A stretch of DNA of 64,000 nucleotides, taken from positions 1 through 64,000 of the forward strand of contig JBNLBT010000008.1 in the NCBI GenBank assembly GCA_050303435.1, given 5' to 3'. The stretch is from JBNLBT01 sp050303435. Its GTDB lineage: Bacteria > Pseudomonadota > Gammaproteobacteria > Xanthomonadales > Marinicellaceae. The notes under the pieces were generated by a model, which saw only the letters and a list, made by a program, of their open reading frames with translations, did no database searches and was not told where the DNA came from. The translations under genes and the position numbers were made by a program. This document shows, piece by piece, positions 8,840 to 16,380 of this stretch; the stretch's first letter is position 1; the number at the start of each line of letters is the position of its first letter.

Positions 8840-9397
8840 ATGGCATTGATGAATTCACCGGCGGTAGAACAGGGCAGCACAGCGCCCGCTTTTGCGTTGC
8901 CCGGTGTGGATGGGCGCCACTGGACGCTGACTGAGTGCATGGGTGAAAAAGGCCTGGTGGTGATGTTCATTTGCAATCACTGCCCCTACGTCAAAGCCAT
9001 TCGTGAACGCCTGGTGACCGATTGCCGGGCGATGCAGGCCCTGGGGGTCAATGCGGTGGCCATTATGTCCAATGACCCGAGCGATTACCCGGAAGATTCC
9101 TTCGCCCAGATGCAGCAGGTGGCTCGCGCATTCGATTTCCCTTTTCCTTATTTACTGGATGCAGAGCAGACGGTGGCGCGCGCCTACGGGGCGGTGTGTA
9201 CGCCGGACTTTTTTGGTCTTGATGCCGACGGCCGGCTGCGTTATCGCGGTCGGCTGGATGCCGGCGGTGTGCGCAGCGACGGCAGCGGCTTGCGTCGCGA
9301 TTTGCTGGAAGCCATGCGTGAAGTGGCCACAAGCGGTCATTGCAGCGGCACCCAGTATCCCAGCATCGGCTGCTCAATTAAATGGATCAACGCATGA
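8840..9397 (+). CDS. Thioredoxin-fold protein of the AhpC/TSA PRX-like group
   Basis: A 185-residue protein with the CNHCPYV motif (C45, C48), which marks the PRX-like1 subgroup of thioredoxin-fold proteins rather than true thioredoxin. It has the APAFALPGVDG entry of the AhpC/TSA family and no signal peptide, so it is probably cytoplasmic. A GGGAG sequence lies upstream of the ATG. Its stop overlaps parE (ATGA at 9394), implying coupled translation. A thiol reductase or peroxidase role is likely; the substrate is unknown. Confidence 0.82.
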   Translation: MALMNSPAVEQGSTAPAFALPGVDGRHWTLTECMGEKGLVVMFICNHCPYVKAIRERLVTDCRAMQALGVNAVAIMSNDPSDYPEDSFAQMQQVARAFDFPFPYLLDAEQTVARAYGAVCTPDFFGLDADGRLRYRGRLDAGGVRSDGSGLRRDLLEAMREVATSGHCSGTQYPSIGCSIKWINA

Positions 9398-11274
9398 GTC
9401 AATACAGTTCCCAGGACATTGAAGTCTTGTCCGGCCTGGACCCGGTGCGCAAGCGCCCGGGCATGTACACCGACACCACCCGCCCAAATCACCTGATACA
9501 GGAAGTGGTGGACAATTCGGTCGATGAAGCGCTGGCCGGTCACGCGCGAAAAATTGCCGTGGTTCTGCACACCGACGGCAGCATTGAAGTGCAGGACGAC
9601 GGCCGCGGCATGCCGGTGGACATGCACAAACAGCACGGCGTTTCCGGGGTCGAGCTGATCCTCTCCAAATTGCACGCCGGCGGCAAATTTTCCAATAAGA
9701 ATTACACCTATTCCGGCGGTCTGCACGGCGTGGGTGTGTCGGTGGTGAATGCCTTGAGTGAGCGGCTGGATGTCTGGGTCAAGCGCGACGGCAAAGAATA
9801 CCACATGGCATTTGAACACGGCGAAAAAGTCAAGGAACTCAGTGAAGTCGGCGCGGTGGGGCAACGCAACACCGGCACCCGCGTGCAGTTCACACCGGAC
9901 GCCAAATATTTCGACAGTGTCAAAGTGGCGATCAAACGCTTGCGCCATCTGCTCAAGGCCAAGGCGGTGTTGTGCCCCGGTTTGTGCGTGGAGTTTGAAG
10001 ACCGCCACACCGATGAAAAAGACTCCTGGCAGTACGAGGACGGTCTGGCGGCGTATTTGCGCGAATCTCTGGACGGCGCCGAATTGTTGCCCCAGGCGGG
10101 CTTCAGTGGCCAGTCGTCCGACGATGAACACGTGGCGGAATGGACCCTGGGTTGGGTCGACGGCGCTGAACCGGTGACCGAAAGTTACGTCAACCTGATC
10201 CCAACGGCTCAGGGCGGCACCCACGTCAATGGATTGCGCACCGGCTTGACCGAAGCCGTGCGGGAATACGCCGACAGCCACAACCTGTTACCGCGCGGGG
10301 TGAAAATCGCCCCGGACGATGTGTGGGCCGGGGTCAACTACGTGCTGTCCTGCAAACTCAAAGACCCGCAGTTTTCCGGCCAGACCAAAGAAAAACTGTC
10401 GACCCGTTCAATCGCTGGGTTTGTCAGCGGCGCGGTCAAGGACGCGCTTCTGCTGTGGCTCACCCAACATCTGGAGGAGGCCGAAAAGATTGCTCTGCGC
10501 GCTGTCAACAACGCGCAGGAACGCTTGCGCAAGGCCAAAAAGGTGGTGCGCAAAAAAGTCACCTCCGGGCCGGCCTTGCCGGGCAAACTGGCCGACTGCG
10601 CCAGTCAGGACCCGATGCAGGGCGAATTGTTTCTGGTCGAGGGCGATTCCGCCGGCGGTTCAGCCAAACAGGCGCGCGACCGGGAATTTCAGGCCATCAT
10701 GCCGTTGCGTGGGAAAATCCTCAACGCCTGGGAAGTGGATTCCGGGCAGGTGATGGCTTCGCAGGAAGTGCACGACCTGGCGGTGGCCATTGGCATCGAT
10801 CCGGGTTCCACCGATCTGGCCGCGTTGCGCTACGGCAAAGTCATCATTCTGGCCGACGCCGATTCCGACGGTCTGCACATCGCCACGCTGCTCTCGGCGC
10901 TGTTTCTGCGGCATTTTGAACCGCTGGTGCGTGCCGGGCATGTGTTTGTGGCGATGCCGCCGCTGTATCGGATCGATGTGGGCAAACAAAAATTTTATGC
11001 CGTTGATGGCCAGGAGCGTGATTTGATTCTGGACAAAATTGAGCGCGAAAACATCAAGGGCAAAATCAGTGTCACCCGCTTCAAAGGGCTGGGCGAAATG
11101 AACCCGTCGCAATTGCGCGAAAGCGCGATCGCCCCGGACACCCGCCGTCTGGTGCAGCTGACGCTCACCGCCGGCGATGGCACGCACGGCATTCTGGACA
11201 TGTTGCTGGCCAAAAAACGCGCAGCCGACCGCAAAGACTGGCTGCAGAAAAAAGGCAATCTGGCGAGCGTCTAG
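9394..11274 (+). CDS. parE: DNA topoisomerase IV subunit B
   Basis: A 626-residue protein that aligns over its whole length with E. coli ParE (630). It has the GHKL ATPase motifs (DNSVDEALAGH and DDGRGMPVD), the KLHAGGKFSNKN lid region, the TOPRIM motif EGDSAGGSAKQARDR, and the C-terminal MLLAKKRAADRKDWLQ. I chose the ATG at 9394, which overlaps the preceding stop and matches the E. coli N-terminus; an in-frame ATG also lies at 9382. The subunit hydrolyses ATP to drive decatenation together with ParC. parC is not in this window. Confidence 0.96.
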   Translation: MSQYSSQDIEVLSGLDPVRKRPGMYTDTTRPNHLIQEVVDNSVDEALAGHARKIAVVLHTDGSIEVQDDGRGMPVDMHKQHGVSGVELILSKLHAGGKFSNKNYTYSGGLHGVGVSVVNALSERLDVWVKRDGKEYHMAFEHGEKVKELSEVGAVGQRNTGTRVQFTPDAKYFDSVKVAIKRLRHLLKAKAVLCPGLCVEFEDRHTDEKDSWQYEDGLAAYLRESLDGAELLPQAGFSGQSSDDEHVAEWTLGWVDGAEPVTESYVNLIPTAQGGTHVNGLRTGLTEAVREYADSHNLLPRGVKIAPDDVWAGVNYVLSCKLKDPQFSGQTKEKLSTRSIAGFVSGAVKDALLLWLTQHLEEAEKIALRAVNNAQERLRKAKKVVRKKVTSGPALPGKLADCASQDPMQGELFLVEGDSAGGSAKQARDREFQAIMPLRGKILNAWEVDSGQVMASQEVHDLAVAIGIDPGSTDLAALRYGKVIILADADSDGLHIATLLSALFLRHFEPLVRAGHVFVAMPPLYRIDVGKQKFYAVDGQERDLILDKIERENIKGKISVTRFKGLGEMNPSQLRESAIAPDTRRLVQLTLTAGDGTHGILDMLLAKKRAADRKDWLQKKGNLASV

Positions 11275-11294
11275 GTGTTCAGGGCTGGACAAAA

Positions 11295-11312
11295 CTTCAG
11301 CGTTTTCTGAAG
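11295..11312 (-). terminator. Possible weak terminator after the SDR gene
   Basis: CTTCAG and CTGAAG (six base pairs, six-base loop) are followed on the minus strand by TTTTG. The SDR stop codon sits inside the hairpin. It lies in the 22-base convergent gap with parE. The stem is short, so this is tentative. Confidence 0.3.
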
Positions 11313-12079
11313 CGCTGCAGGAAGGAGCGCATCCAGCGATCCGGCACCAGTCGCGCGACGCCGGCGAGCAGGCGGTTTTTGAATCCGTTGATTTTAACCG
11401 GCTGGTTTTTCTCCACCGCATCCAGGCCTTCGCACACCACCTGTTCCGCCTGCATCCACATGCCTTTGGGCAGTTTCGACATCATCACACGGGTGCCGTT
11501 GACGTCGTGAAACTCGGTGTAGGTGAAGCCCGGGCACAGGGCGGAAACGTGCACGCCGTGATCCTTGGCTTCCAGGTTCAGTGACTGGGCAAATTTAATC
11601 AAAAAGGACTTGATTGCCGGGTACAGGGTGTGACCGGCGGTGGGCGGTGCAAATCCAGCCAGTGAGGACACCTGAATGATGCGTCCGTAACCGCGTTGTT
11701 TCATGCCCGGATAAAACAGGTGCGTCAATTGCACCACCGCCGTGAGCATGGTTTGCAGCATGTCTTCGTGGGTGGCCAGTGGGTGGCTGTCAAACTCACC
11801 CGGCACGCCGTAGCCGGCGTTGTTGACCAGCATGTCGACCGTGCAACCCAGTTCGCTGCACTGTTGTTGCAAGGCCAGGGGCGTGTCCGCTTTGGACAAA
11901 TCGCCGGTCAGCACATGCACTTGCACGCCGTGTTGTTGACGCAGGTCTTCGGCCAGCGCCTCGAGGCGGTCGCCGCGGCGCGCGGTGAGCACCAGTGGCC
12001 ACCCACGGGCGGCCAGCTGGCGTGCAAATTCTGCCCCCAGACCCGCCGAAGCGCCGGTGATGAGGGCGAAATTTTTCAT
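11297..12079 (-). CDS. Short-chain dehydrogenase/reductase (SDR)
   Basis: A 260-residue classical SDR. It has the nucleotide motif TGASAGLG near residue 8, NNAGYG near 88, catalytic serine in VSSLAG and the YPAIK (YxxxK) catalytic pair, followed by the substrate lid. The ATG at 12079 overlaps the upstream cytochrome stop by one base (TGATG); a TTG one codon further upstream is less likely. R35-R36 after the second beta strand favours NADP(H). The substrate is unknown. The coupling to a c-type cytochrome gene is unusual for an SDR. Confidence 0.85.
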   Translation of the reverse strand: MKNFALITGASAGLGAEFARQLAARGWPLVLTARRGDRLEALAEDLRQQHGVQVHVLTGDLSKADTPLALQQQCSELGCTVDMLVNNAGYGVPGEFDSHPLATHEDMLQTMLTAVVQLTHLFYPGMKQRGYGRIIQVSSLAGFAPPTAGHTLYPAIKSFLIKFAQSLNLEAKDHGVHVSALCPGFTYTEFHDVNGTRVMMSKLPKGMWMQAEQVVCEGLDAVEKNQPVKINGFKNRLLAGVARLVPDRWMRSFLQRFRKR

Positions 12080-12411
12080 CAATGTTTAACGGTCAGGATT
12101 TGCAGCGCGCCTTCGCTCAGGGAACCGTAATAAGCCGCCAGATTTTCGATGTCCTGGTCCGTCAGTGTGGCGGCGAAGCCTGCCATGATGGCGTTGCTGC
12201 GGGCGCCGGAACGGTAGTCATTAAGGGCTTTGGCCAGGTAGTCTGGAAATTGCCCGGCCAGTTTGGGGTAGGTGCTGTCGATGCCTTGTCCGTCGAGTCC
12301 ATGGCAAGACTGGCACACCTGAGTGGCTTTTTCCTGGCCCGCTTGGATGTCAGCTGCCCATGCGCTGAAATGCAGGCAAAGCAGTGCAAGAGTGATCAAT
12401 GTTTTCATCAT
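12079..12411 (-). CDS. Monohaem c-type cytochrome (class I, c553-like)
   Basis: A 110-residue protein with a Sec signal peptide ending near AWA (residue 19), one CQSCH haem site near residue 33 and a probable axial methionine in the IMAGFAATL segment. The terminal LAAYYGSL helix is typical of small cytochromes of the c553/c4 type. It should be a soluble periplasmic electron carrier matured by the Ccm proteins encoded at the start of the window. Two ATGs occur in a row; the first (12411) has AGGA seven bases upstream. It lies 15 bases after the next cytochrome gene and overlaps the SDR gene. Confidence 0.88.
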   Translation of the reverse strand: MMKTLITLALLCLHFSAWAADIQAGQEKATQVCQSCHGLDGQGIDSTYPKLAGQFPDYLAKALNDYRSGARSNAIMAGFAATLTDQDIENLAAYYGSLSEGALQILTVKH

Positions 12412-12426
12412 GATGGCGTCCTGAAT

Positions 12427-12735
12427 TTATTTGAATGAGCTGAAATAGGCGGCGATGTCGGCCATGTCCTGATCGCTCAGATTGGCGGCCTGCGCGTGCA
12501 TGGTTGAGTGCGGGCGCTGTCCGTCGCGATAGGCTTTCAGTGCGGCGACGATGTATTCGGCGTTTTGTCCGCCGATTTTCGGTACCCGGTAGCTGGGATA
12601 GGCGTTGCGGTAATCGGGGATGGCGTGGCAGCCCGTGCAGGTGTAGCCTTTGATGCGTCCTTTTTCCTCATCGCCGCTGCCCTGCGCGGTGGCGGCGGCA
12701 CAGATCAGCGCCAGGGTGATCAGCTGTCTTCTCAT
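12427..12735 (-). CDS. Monohaem c-type cytochrome
   Basis: A 102-residue protein starting at the ATG at 12735 (in-frame ATGs also at 12747 and 12765). The signal peptide runs to about residue 19 and is followed by a CTGCH haem site. The residues after the haem site, HAIPDYRNAYPSYRVPKIGG, form a longer loop than in its two neighbours. A methionine in the HSTMHAQ segment could be the axial ligand, and DIAAYFSS is the usual last helix. It is the first gene of a likely cytochrome-cytochrome-SDR operon. Confidence 0.85.
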   Translation of the reverse strand: MRRQLITLALICAAATAQGSGDEEKGRIKGYTCTGCHAIPDYRNAYPSYRVPKIGGQNAEYIVAALKAYRDGQRPHSTMHAQAANLSDQDMADIAAYFSSFK

Positions 12736-12765
12736 AGTGTGACTCATTACAGTGCAAAGTCGCAC

Positions 12766-12771
12766 ATTATA
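12766..12771 (-). promoter_or_regulatory. Possible -10 element of the cytochrome/SDR operon
   Basis: A perfect TATAAT lies on the minus strand about 30 bases before the cytochrome ATG at 12735. No good -35 is seen at 16-18 bases, so this is weak support for an independent promoter in the 150-base gap between the cytochrome genes. Confidence 0.35.
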
Positions 12772-12849
12772 ATGCGTTGCGTTTCAATTGAGAATGAAAA
12801 ATTCGGTTGAAATTGCCGCCCGTTGCGGGCGCGCAATGCGACGCGTGAA

Positions 12850-12872
12850 GCCGCTGCCGGATTGGCAGCGGC
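12850..12872 (-). terminator. Hairpin after the third cytochrome gene
   Basis: GCCGCTGCC and GGCAGCGGC form a perfect nine-base-pair stem with a five-base loop, 13 bases after the cytochrome stop at 12886. There is no run of T after it, so it could be a terminator of imperfect type or an mRNA-protecting hairpin. Confidence 0.4.
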
Positions 12873-12885
12873 CACGGCTTTGGAT

Positions 12886-13185
12886 TTACTTCAGGCTGGC
12901 AAAGTATGCCGCCAGATTTTCGGCGTCGGCGTCGCTCAGCCCGGCCACCATCGGTGCCATGCTCGGGTCCGTACGTTGGCCGTCGCGAAACGCTTTGATC
13001 TGCTTGAGCAAATACTGTTCCTTTTGACCGGCCAGATTGGGCCACAGCGGGTTGTTGCTGATGCCGTTGGCGCCATGACAGGCGGCGCACACGGCGGCTT
13101 TGGCTTTGCCGGCTTCAATGTCTCCGGCCTGGGCTTGCAGGCTCAGGGCGCTGGCCAGTGCGGCCACTATCAATGTTTTTTTCAT
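12886..13185 (-). CDS. Monohaem c-type cytochrome (c4/c553-like)
   Basis: A 99-residue protein with a signal peptide (cleavage near AQA, residue 20), a CAACH haem site near residue 33 and an axial-methionine candidate in PSMAPMVAGL. The family-typical NPLWPNLAGQKEQYL segment and the final LAAYFASL helix are present. It resembles one half of dihaem cytochrome c4. An ATG three codons earlier (13194) is also possible. A hairpin and 150 bases separate it from the two-cytochrome operon downstream. Confidence 0.9.
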   Translation of the reverse strand: MKKTLIVAALASALSLQAQAGDIEAGKAKAAVCAACHGANGISNNPLWPNLAGQKEQYLLKQIKAFRDGQRTDPSMAPMVAGLSDADAENLAAYFASLK

Positions 13186-13358
13186 GCGTAGCATCTCTCA
13201 TCCAGTGTTCAAAATTCGGCGTGCACTGTAGCACGCCACCGGCACCGGGGCAATGGCTTTACTGTAAAACAAGGTTAAAGTTTGAGCTGGGTCAAGCCCC
13301 TGTGGCCGGGTCCATTGCGGGCACGCCGAATGACACATGAAATCACCCATGAAACAGG

Positions 13359-13364
13359 TATAAT
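13359..13364 (+). promoter_or_regulatory. Possible -10 element upstream of the SPFH gene
   Basis: TATAAT lies 33 bases before the ATG at 13398. The -35 region (around 13336-13341) is poor, so this is tentative. The ribosome-binding site of the gene itself, GGAGTG, is good. Confidence 0.35.
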
Positions 13365-13397
13365 GGCTGCATTTCTTCACAATCGGAGTGCACGATC

Positions 13398-14522
13398 ATG
13401 GGACTGTGGGACAAATTATTTGGTGAATTGGTGGACGTCATTGAGTGGACCGACGACACCAGCAACACCCTGGCGTACCGTTTTCCGCGCTACGGCAACG
13501 AGATCAAGAACGGCGCCATGCTGACGGTGCGGGAAGGGCAATTGGCAATCCTGGTGAATGAGGGCGAAGCGGCGGATGTGTTCAGCCCCGGCCTGTATAA
13601 ACTGGAAACCGCGAACATGCCCATTCTGTCGACCTTGCAGGGCTGGAAACACGGCTTTGAGAGCCCGTTCAAGGCGGAAGTGTATTTTTTCAACACCCGG
13701 GTGTTCACCGACATGAAATGGGGATTGCGCAATCCACTGATGATGCGCGACCCGGAATTCGGCGTGGTGCGCTTGCGCGCTTTCGGTTCCTATGCCTTCC
13801 GCGTGACTGACCCGAAAGTGCTGCTGACTGAAATCGTTGGCACCGACGGGCACTTTGTGCTGGAAGAGATTGACCAGCAGCTGAAAAATTTGATCGTCAC
13901 TGCTTTCGCCCGCGTGGTCACTGAAAGCGGCGTGCCGGTGTTGGATCTGGCCGCAAGTTACGACGATTTGGGGCGCTTCCTGAAAGAACAGATCAACCCC
14001 GTGTTTGGGCAATACGGCCTGCAATTGCAGACCATGCTGGTGGAAAACATTTCCCTGCCCGAGGCGGTGGAGAAAGCCCTGGATGAACGCGCCAGTTCCA
14101 TTGCGGTGGGCGATCTGGACCGATTCACCCGCTATCAGGGCGCGCAGGCGATGCGCGACGCGGCGCAGAACCCCGCAGGCATGGCTTCGGCCGGTGTCGG
14201 TATGGGCATGGGTTTTGCCATGGCGCAGTCCTTTGGGCAGGCCATGGCCAACGGCAACGGCGCCAGCAAAGAAACCGCTCAAAAAGACGCCGCGCCCGAT
14301 CCGCTGCAGCAACCGCCGGACATCCGGCACTATCACCTGGTGTTGAACAACGAGAAACACGGGCCGGTGAATCTGCAGCAAATTGCCGAAATGATTGATC
14401 GCGGTGAAGTCAATGAAAACACCCTGGTGTGGACCCGTGGGCTGGCCGAATGGCAAAGCGCTGAGACATTTCGTGAAATCGCCTCGCTGTTGAACAATCA
14501 GCCACCGGACATCCCCAGCTAA
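13398..14522 (+). CDS. SPFH-domain protein with C-terminal GYF_2 domain
   Basis: A 374-residue protein. Residues about 1-270 match the SPFH/virion-core-like group: it opens with GLWDKLFGELVDVIEWTDD and has IKNGAMLTVREGQ and VNEGEAADVFSPGLY, as in B. subtilis YdjI. A low-complexity glycine/methionine/alanine segment follows (about 252-290), then a GYF_2 domain (about 302-357) with the WTRGLAEW core, which in related proteins binds proline-rich partners. It has no membrane helix. It sits nine bases before a membrane-anchored zinc-ribbon gene; the same two families are linked in the B. subtilis ydj operon. Probable membrane-associated scaffold; the exact role is unknown. Confidence 0.85.
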   Translation: MGLWDKLFGELVDVIEWTDDTSNTLAYRFPRYGNEIKNGAMLTVREGQLAILVNEGEAADVFSPGLYKLETANMPILSTLQGWKHGFESPFKAEVYFFNTRVFTDMKWGLRNPLMMRDPEFGVVRLRAFGSYAFRVTDPKVLLTEIVGTDGHFVLEEIDQQLKNLIVTAFARVVTESGVPVLDLAASYDDLGRFLKEQINPVFGQYGLQLQTMLVENISLPEAVEKALDERASSIAVGDLDRFTRYQGAQAMRDAAQNPAGMASAGVGMGMGFAMAQSFGQAMANGNGASKETAQKDAAPDPLQQPPDIRHYHLVLNNEKHGPVNLQQIAEMIDRGEVNENTLVWTRGLAEWQSAETFREIASLLNNQPPDIPS

Positions 14523-14531
14523 GCAGGGCGG

Positions 14532-15614
14532 ATGACAGCACAGCATCAATTCGAGTGCCGCCAATGCGGCTCGGAAATGGACTACGCCATCGGTCAGCAC
14601 AACCTGCGCTGCATCAGCTGCGGGGCGATCGAACCGATTGAGTCTGAACCGTTCAATGTGTTTCACGCGCACCCGTACGACGCGGCCGTACTGCAGCTGG
14701 TGCAGCCGGAGCCGGACGCGACCGTGCATCACGTGCAGTGTCAAAACTGCGGCGCCGGATTTGAACTGCCCGAGGACGTCCACGCCGACGAATGCCCCTA
14801 CTGCGACAGCAACGTCATCATCGACGTCGGGGTGCAAAGGCAATTGAAACCGGACGCGGTGGTGCCGTTTGAAATACCGGTTGAACAGGCCAATGACGCC
14901 TTCAAAAAGTGGCTCGGATCGCGCTGGTTTGCCCCCAATTCACTGAAACGCCTGGCATTGCAGGATCGACCGCTGGCGGGCACCTACATGCCGCACTGGT
15001 CTTTTGATGCCGATACGGAAAGCGACTACCGAGGCATGCGTGGTGACAATTATTATAAAACGGTGACCGTGCCGGTTCGGCGCAATGGACGCACCAGCAT
15101 GGAACGTCGCCAGGTGGTTGAAATCCGCTGGCGCCCGGTTTCAGGCCATGTCAGCAACCGCTTTCGCAATGTGCTGGTGATGGCTTCGGAAAAGATCTCG
15201 GTGAAATTGACCAACCGCATGCACCGCTGGGATCTGGCCCGCGCACGTCAATACAACCGCAATTACCTGAGTGGCCTGCGCTCTGAGCTGTATCAGATCG
15301 GACTGCCGCGCGGTCACCGTTTGGGGCGGCACATGATGCAAGTCATGATTCGCGCGTCGGTGCGTCGCGACATCGGTGGAGATCACCAACGCATTCAATC
15401 CATCCATTCGGAATTCAATAACGTCGGCTACAAACTGTTTTTACTGCCGCTGTGGATGTCGGCGTTTCATTACCAGGGCAAACTTTACCAGTTCATGGTC
15501 AACGGGCAAAACGGCGAAGTGCAGGGCGAACGGCCCTGGAGCTGGATCAAAATCATTTCAGCGGCGCTGCTGGCCGCGCTGGTGGCGGCGCTGGGCTATC
15601 AGTTCACACGCTGA
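14532..15614 (+). CDS. Membrane-anchored double zinc-ribbon protein (TFIIB-type ribbon)
   Basis: A 360-residue protein with two N-terminal zinc ribbons: C9/C12/C27/C30 and C70/C73/C88/C91. A large soluble middle region follows (about 105-335) that resembles the partner proteins of SPFH/virion-core genes (YdjG-like). One membrane helix lies near the C-terminus (about 339-356). No helicase motifs are present, although such proteins are often named after replication factor Y. It follows the SPFH/GYF gene by nine bases and is probably its partner in a membrane complex. Confidence 0.75.
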   Translation: MTAQHQFECRQCGSEMDYAIGQHNLRCISCGAIEPIESEPFNVFHAHPYDAAVLQLVQPEPDATVHHVQCQNCGAGFELPEDVHADECPYCDSNVIIDVGVQRQLKPDAVVPFEIPVEQANDAFKKWLGSRWFAPNSLKRLALQDRPLAGTYMPHWSFDADTESDYRGMRGDNYYKTVTVPVRRNGRTSMERRQVVEIRWRPVSGHVSNRFRNVLVMASEKISVKLTNRMHRWDLARARQYNRNYLSGLRSELYQIGLPRGHRLGRHMMQVMIRASVRRDIGGDHQRIQSIHSEFNNVGYKLFLLPLWMSAFHYQGKLYQFMVNGQNGEVQGERPWSWIKIISAALLAALVAALGYQFTR

Positions 15615-15629
15615 ATTTCAACGGCCCGG

Positions 15630-16283
15630 TCAGGGTGCCTTGGTCGTCGAGCTGGGCTTGGCCACATGATACGCCACTTCGATCGGTGCATTCAGCGTCG
15701 CGCCGTTTTGCAGATCGACGCCATGGCCCGTGTAATAGTCGCCCGGTGACAGGCTGTTTTTCAACAGATCGGCCGGCAACAGGCCAACGCTCTTGTAGGT
15801 GGCGGTGACCAGTTCACTGCAGAAAAACGATTTGGATTGGGTGGCAATGCCCAGGCGTCCTTCGGCGAAATGGAAAAACATGTTGAACAGTGACGGGAAC
15901 GCGTCGTCATCAACAGACTTCATGAATGCATCCAACGACTGCATGAAGGCTTCGTTGCGGTCACAATTCAACTTGCGCCAGAAATACGTGTAGTGCTGGC
16001 CGTCGTGGAATTTACGGCTTGAGGTGATGTTCAGCACCGCCTGCAAATCCAGTAAATGCACGCCTTCGTGTTTTTTGCCATCCAACACATCCACGATGTC
16101 TTTCAGCTCATCGCTGGTCCACAGCAACGGGCGGTCGTGGTTGGGCAGACGAATGATGGTGGCGGCGTGTGAAATTGGTGCGTTTTCGCAATCTTCAATG
16201 AATCGGCTGAGTGGACCCGGGCCGTGAAAAAGCAGCAGATCGCCGGTCTCGAAAAAGGGGCTGATGTCTTCATACAGGGGCAT
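15630..16283 (-). CDS. Permuted NlpC/P60-like cysteine hydrolase (YiiX/YebB-like)
   Basis: A 217-residue protein with the order typical of circularly permuted NlpC/P60 (LRAT-like) enzymes. GDLLLFHG lies near residue 13, the catalytic histidine is in ISHAATII (about 37-44), and the catalytic cysteine is in FFCSELVTATYKSVGLL near residue 155. There is no signal peptide, so it is probably cytoplasmic. Members act on acyl or peptide bonds, but the substrate here is unknown. It converges on the zinc-ribbon gene with a 15-base gap, and a palindromic region at 16304-16344 lies in front of it. Confidence 0.75.
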   Translation of the reverse strand: MPLYEDISPFFETGDLLLFHGPGPLSRFIEDCENAPISHAATIIRLPNHDRPLLWTSDELKDIVDVLDGKKHEGVHLLDLQAVLNITSSRKFHDGQHYTYFWRKLNCDRNEAFMQSLDAFMKSVDDDAFPSLFNMFFHFAEGRLGIATQSKSFFCSELVTATYKSVGLLPADLLKNSLSPGDYYTGHGVDLQNGATLNAPIEVAYHVAKPSSTTKAP

Positions 16284-16303
16284 TTGTGTGTGTCTCCAGA
16301 AAC

Positions 16304-16344
16304 CAATGAAATCATTGTAATGGGTGGTATGTCACTTTACAATG
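16304..16344. promoter_or_regulatory. Palindromic operator-like region between divergent genes
   Basis: CAATGA-AA-TCATTG at 16304-16317 is a perfect palindrome around two central bases. The overlapping CATTGTAA (16313-16320) is repeated in inverted form as TTACAATG at 16337-16344. It lies in the 97-base gap between the divergent NlpC-like gene and diguanylate cyclase gene. A regulator-binding site is plausible; the protein is not known. Confidence 0.4.
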
Positions 16345-16380
16345 CGTGCTAACGGGCTTTTTCGAGAATCTTTCAACACC

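Noticed and set aside
13416..14843. A 475-codon open frame on the minus strand opposite the SPFH gene
   Set aside because: It mirrors a gene with clear domains and biased codons, and its translation is histidine/glutamine-rich with no motif. Similar antisense frames (30514-31899, 40179-41774, 48750-49853, 22423-23682) were rejected for the same reason.
14532..15614. Primosomal helicase PriA-like function for the zinc-ribbon protein
   Set aside because: Only the zinc ribbons resemble it; no Walker or helicase motifs are present and the protein has a C-terminal membrane helix.
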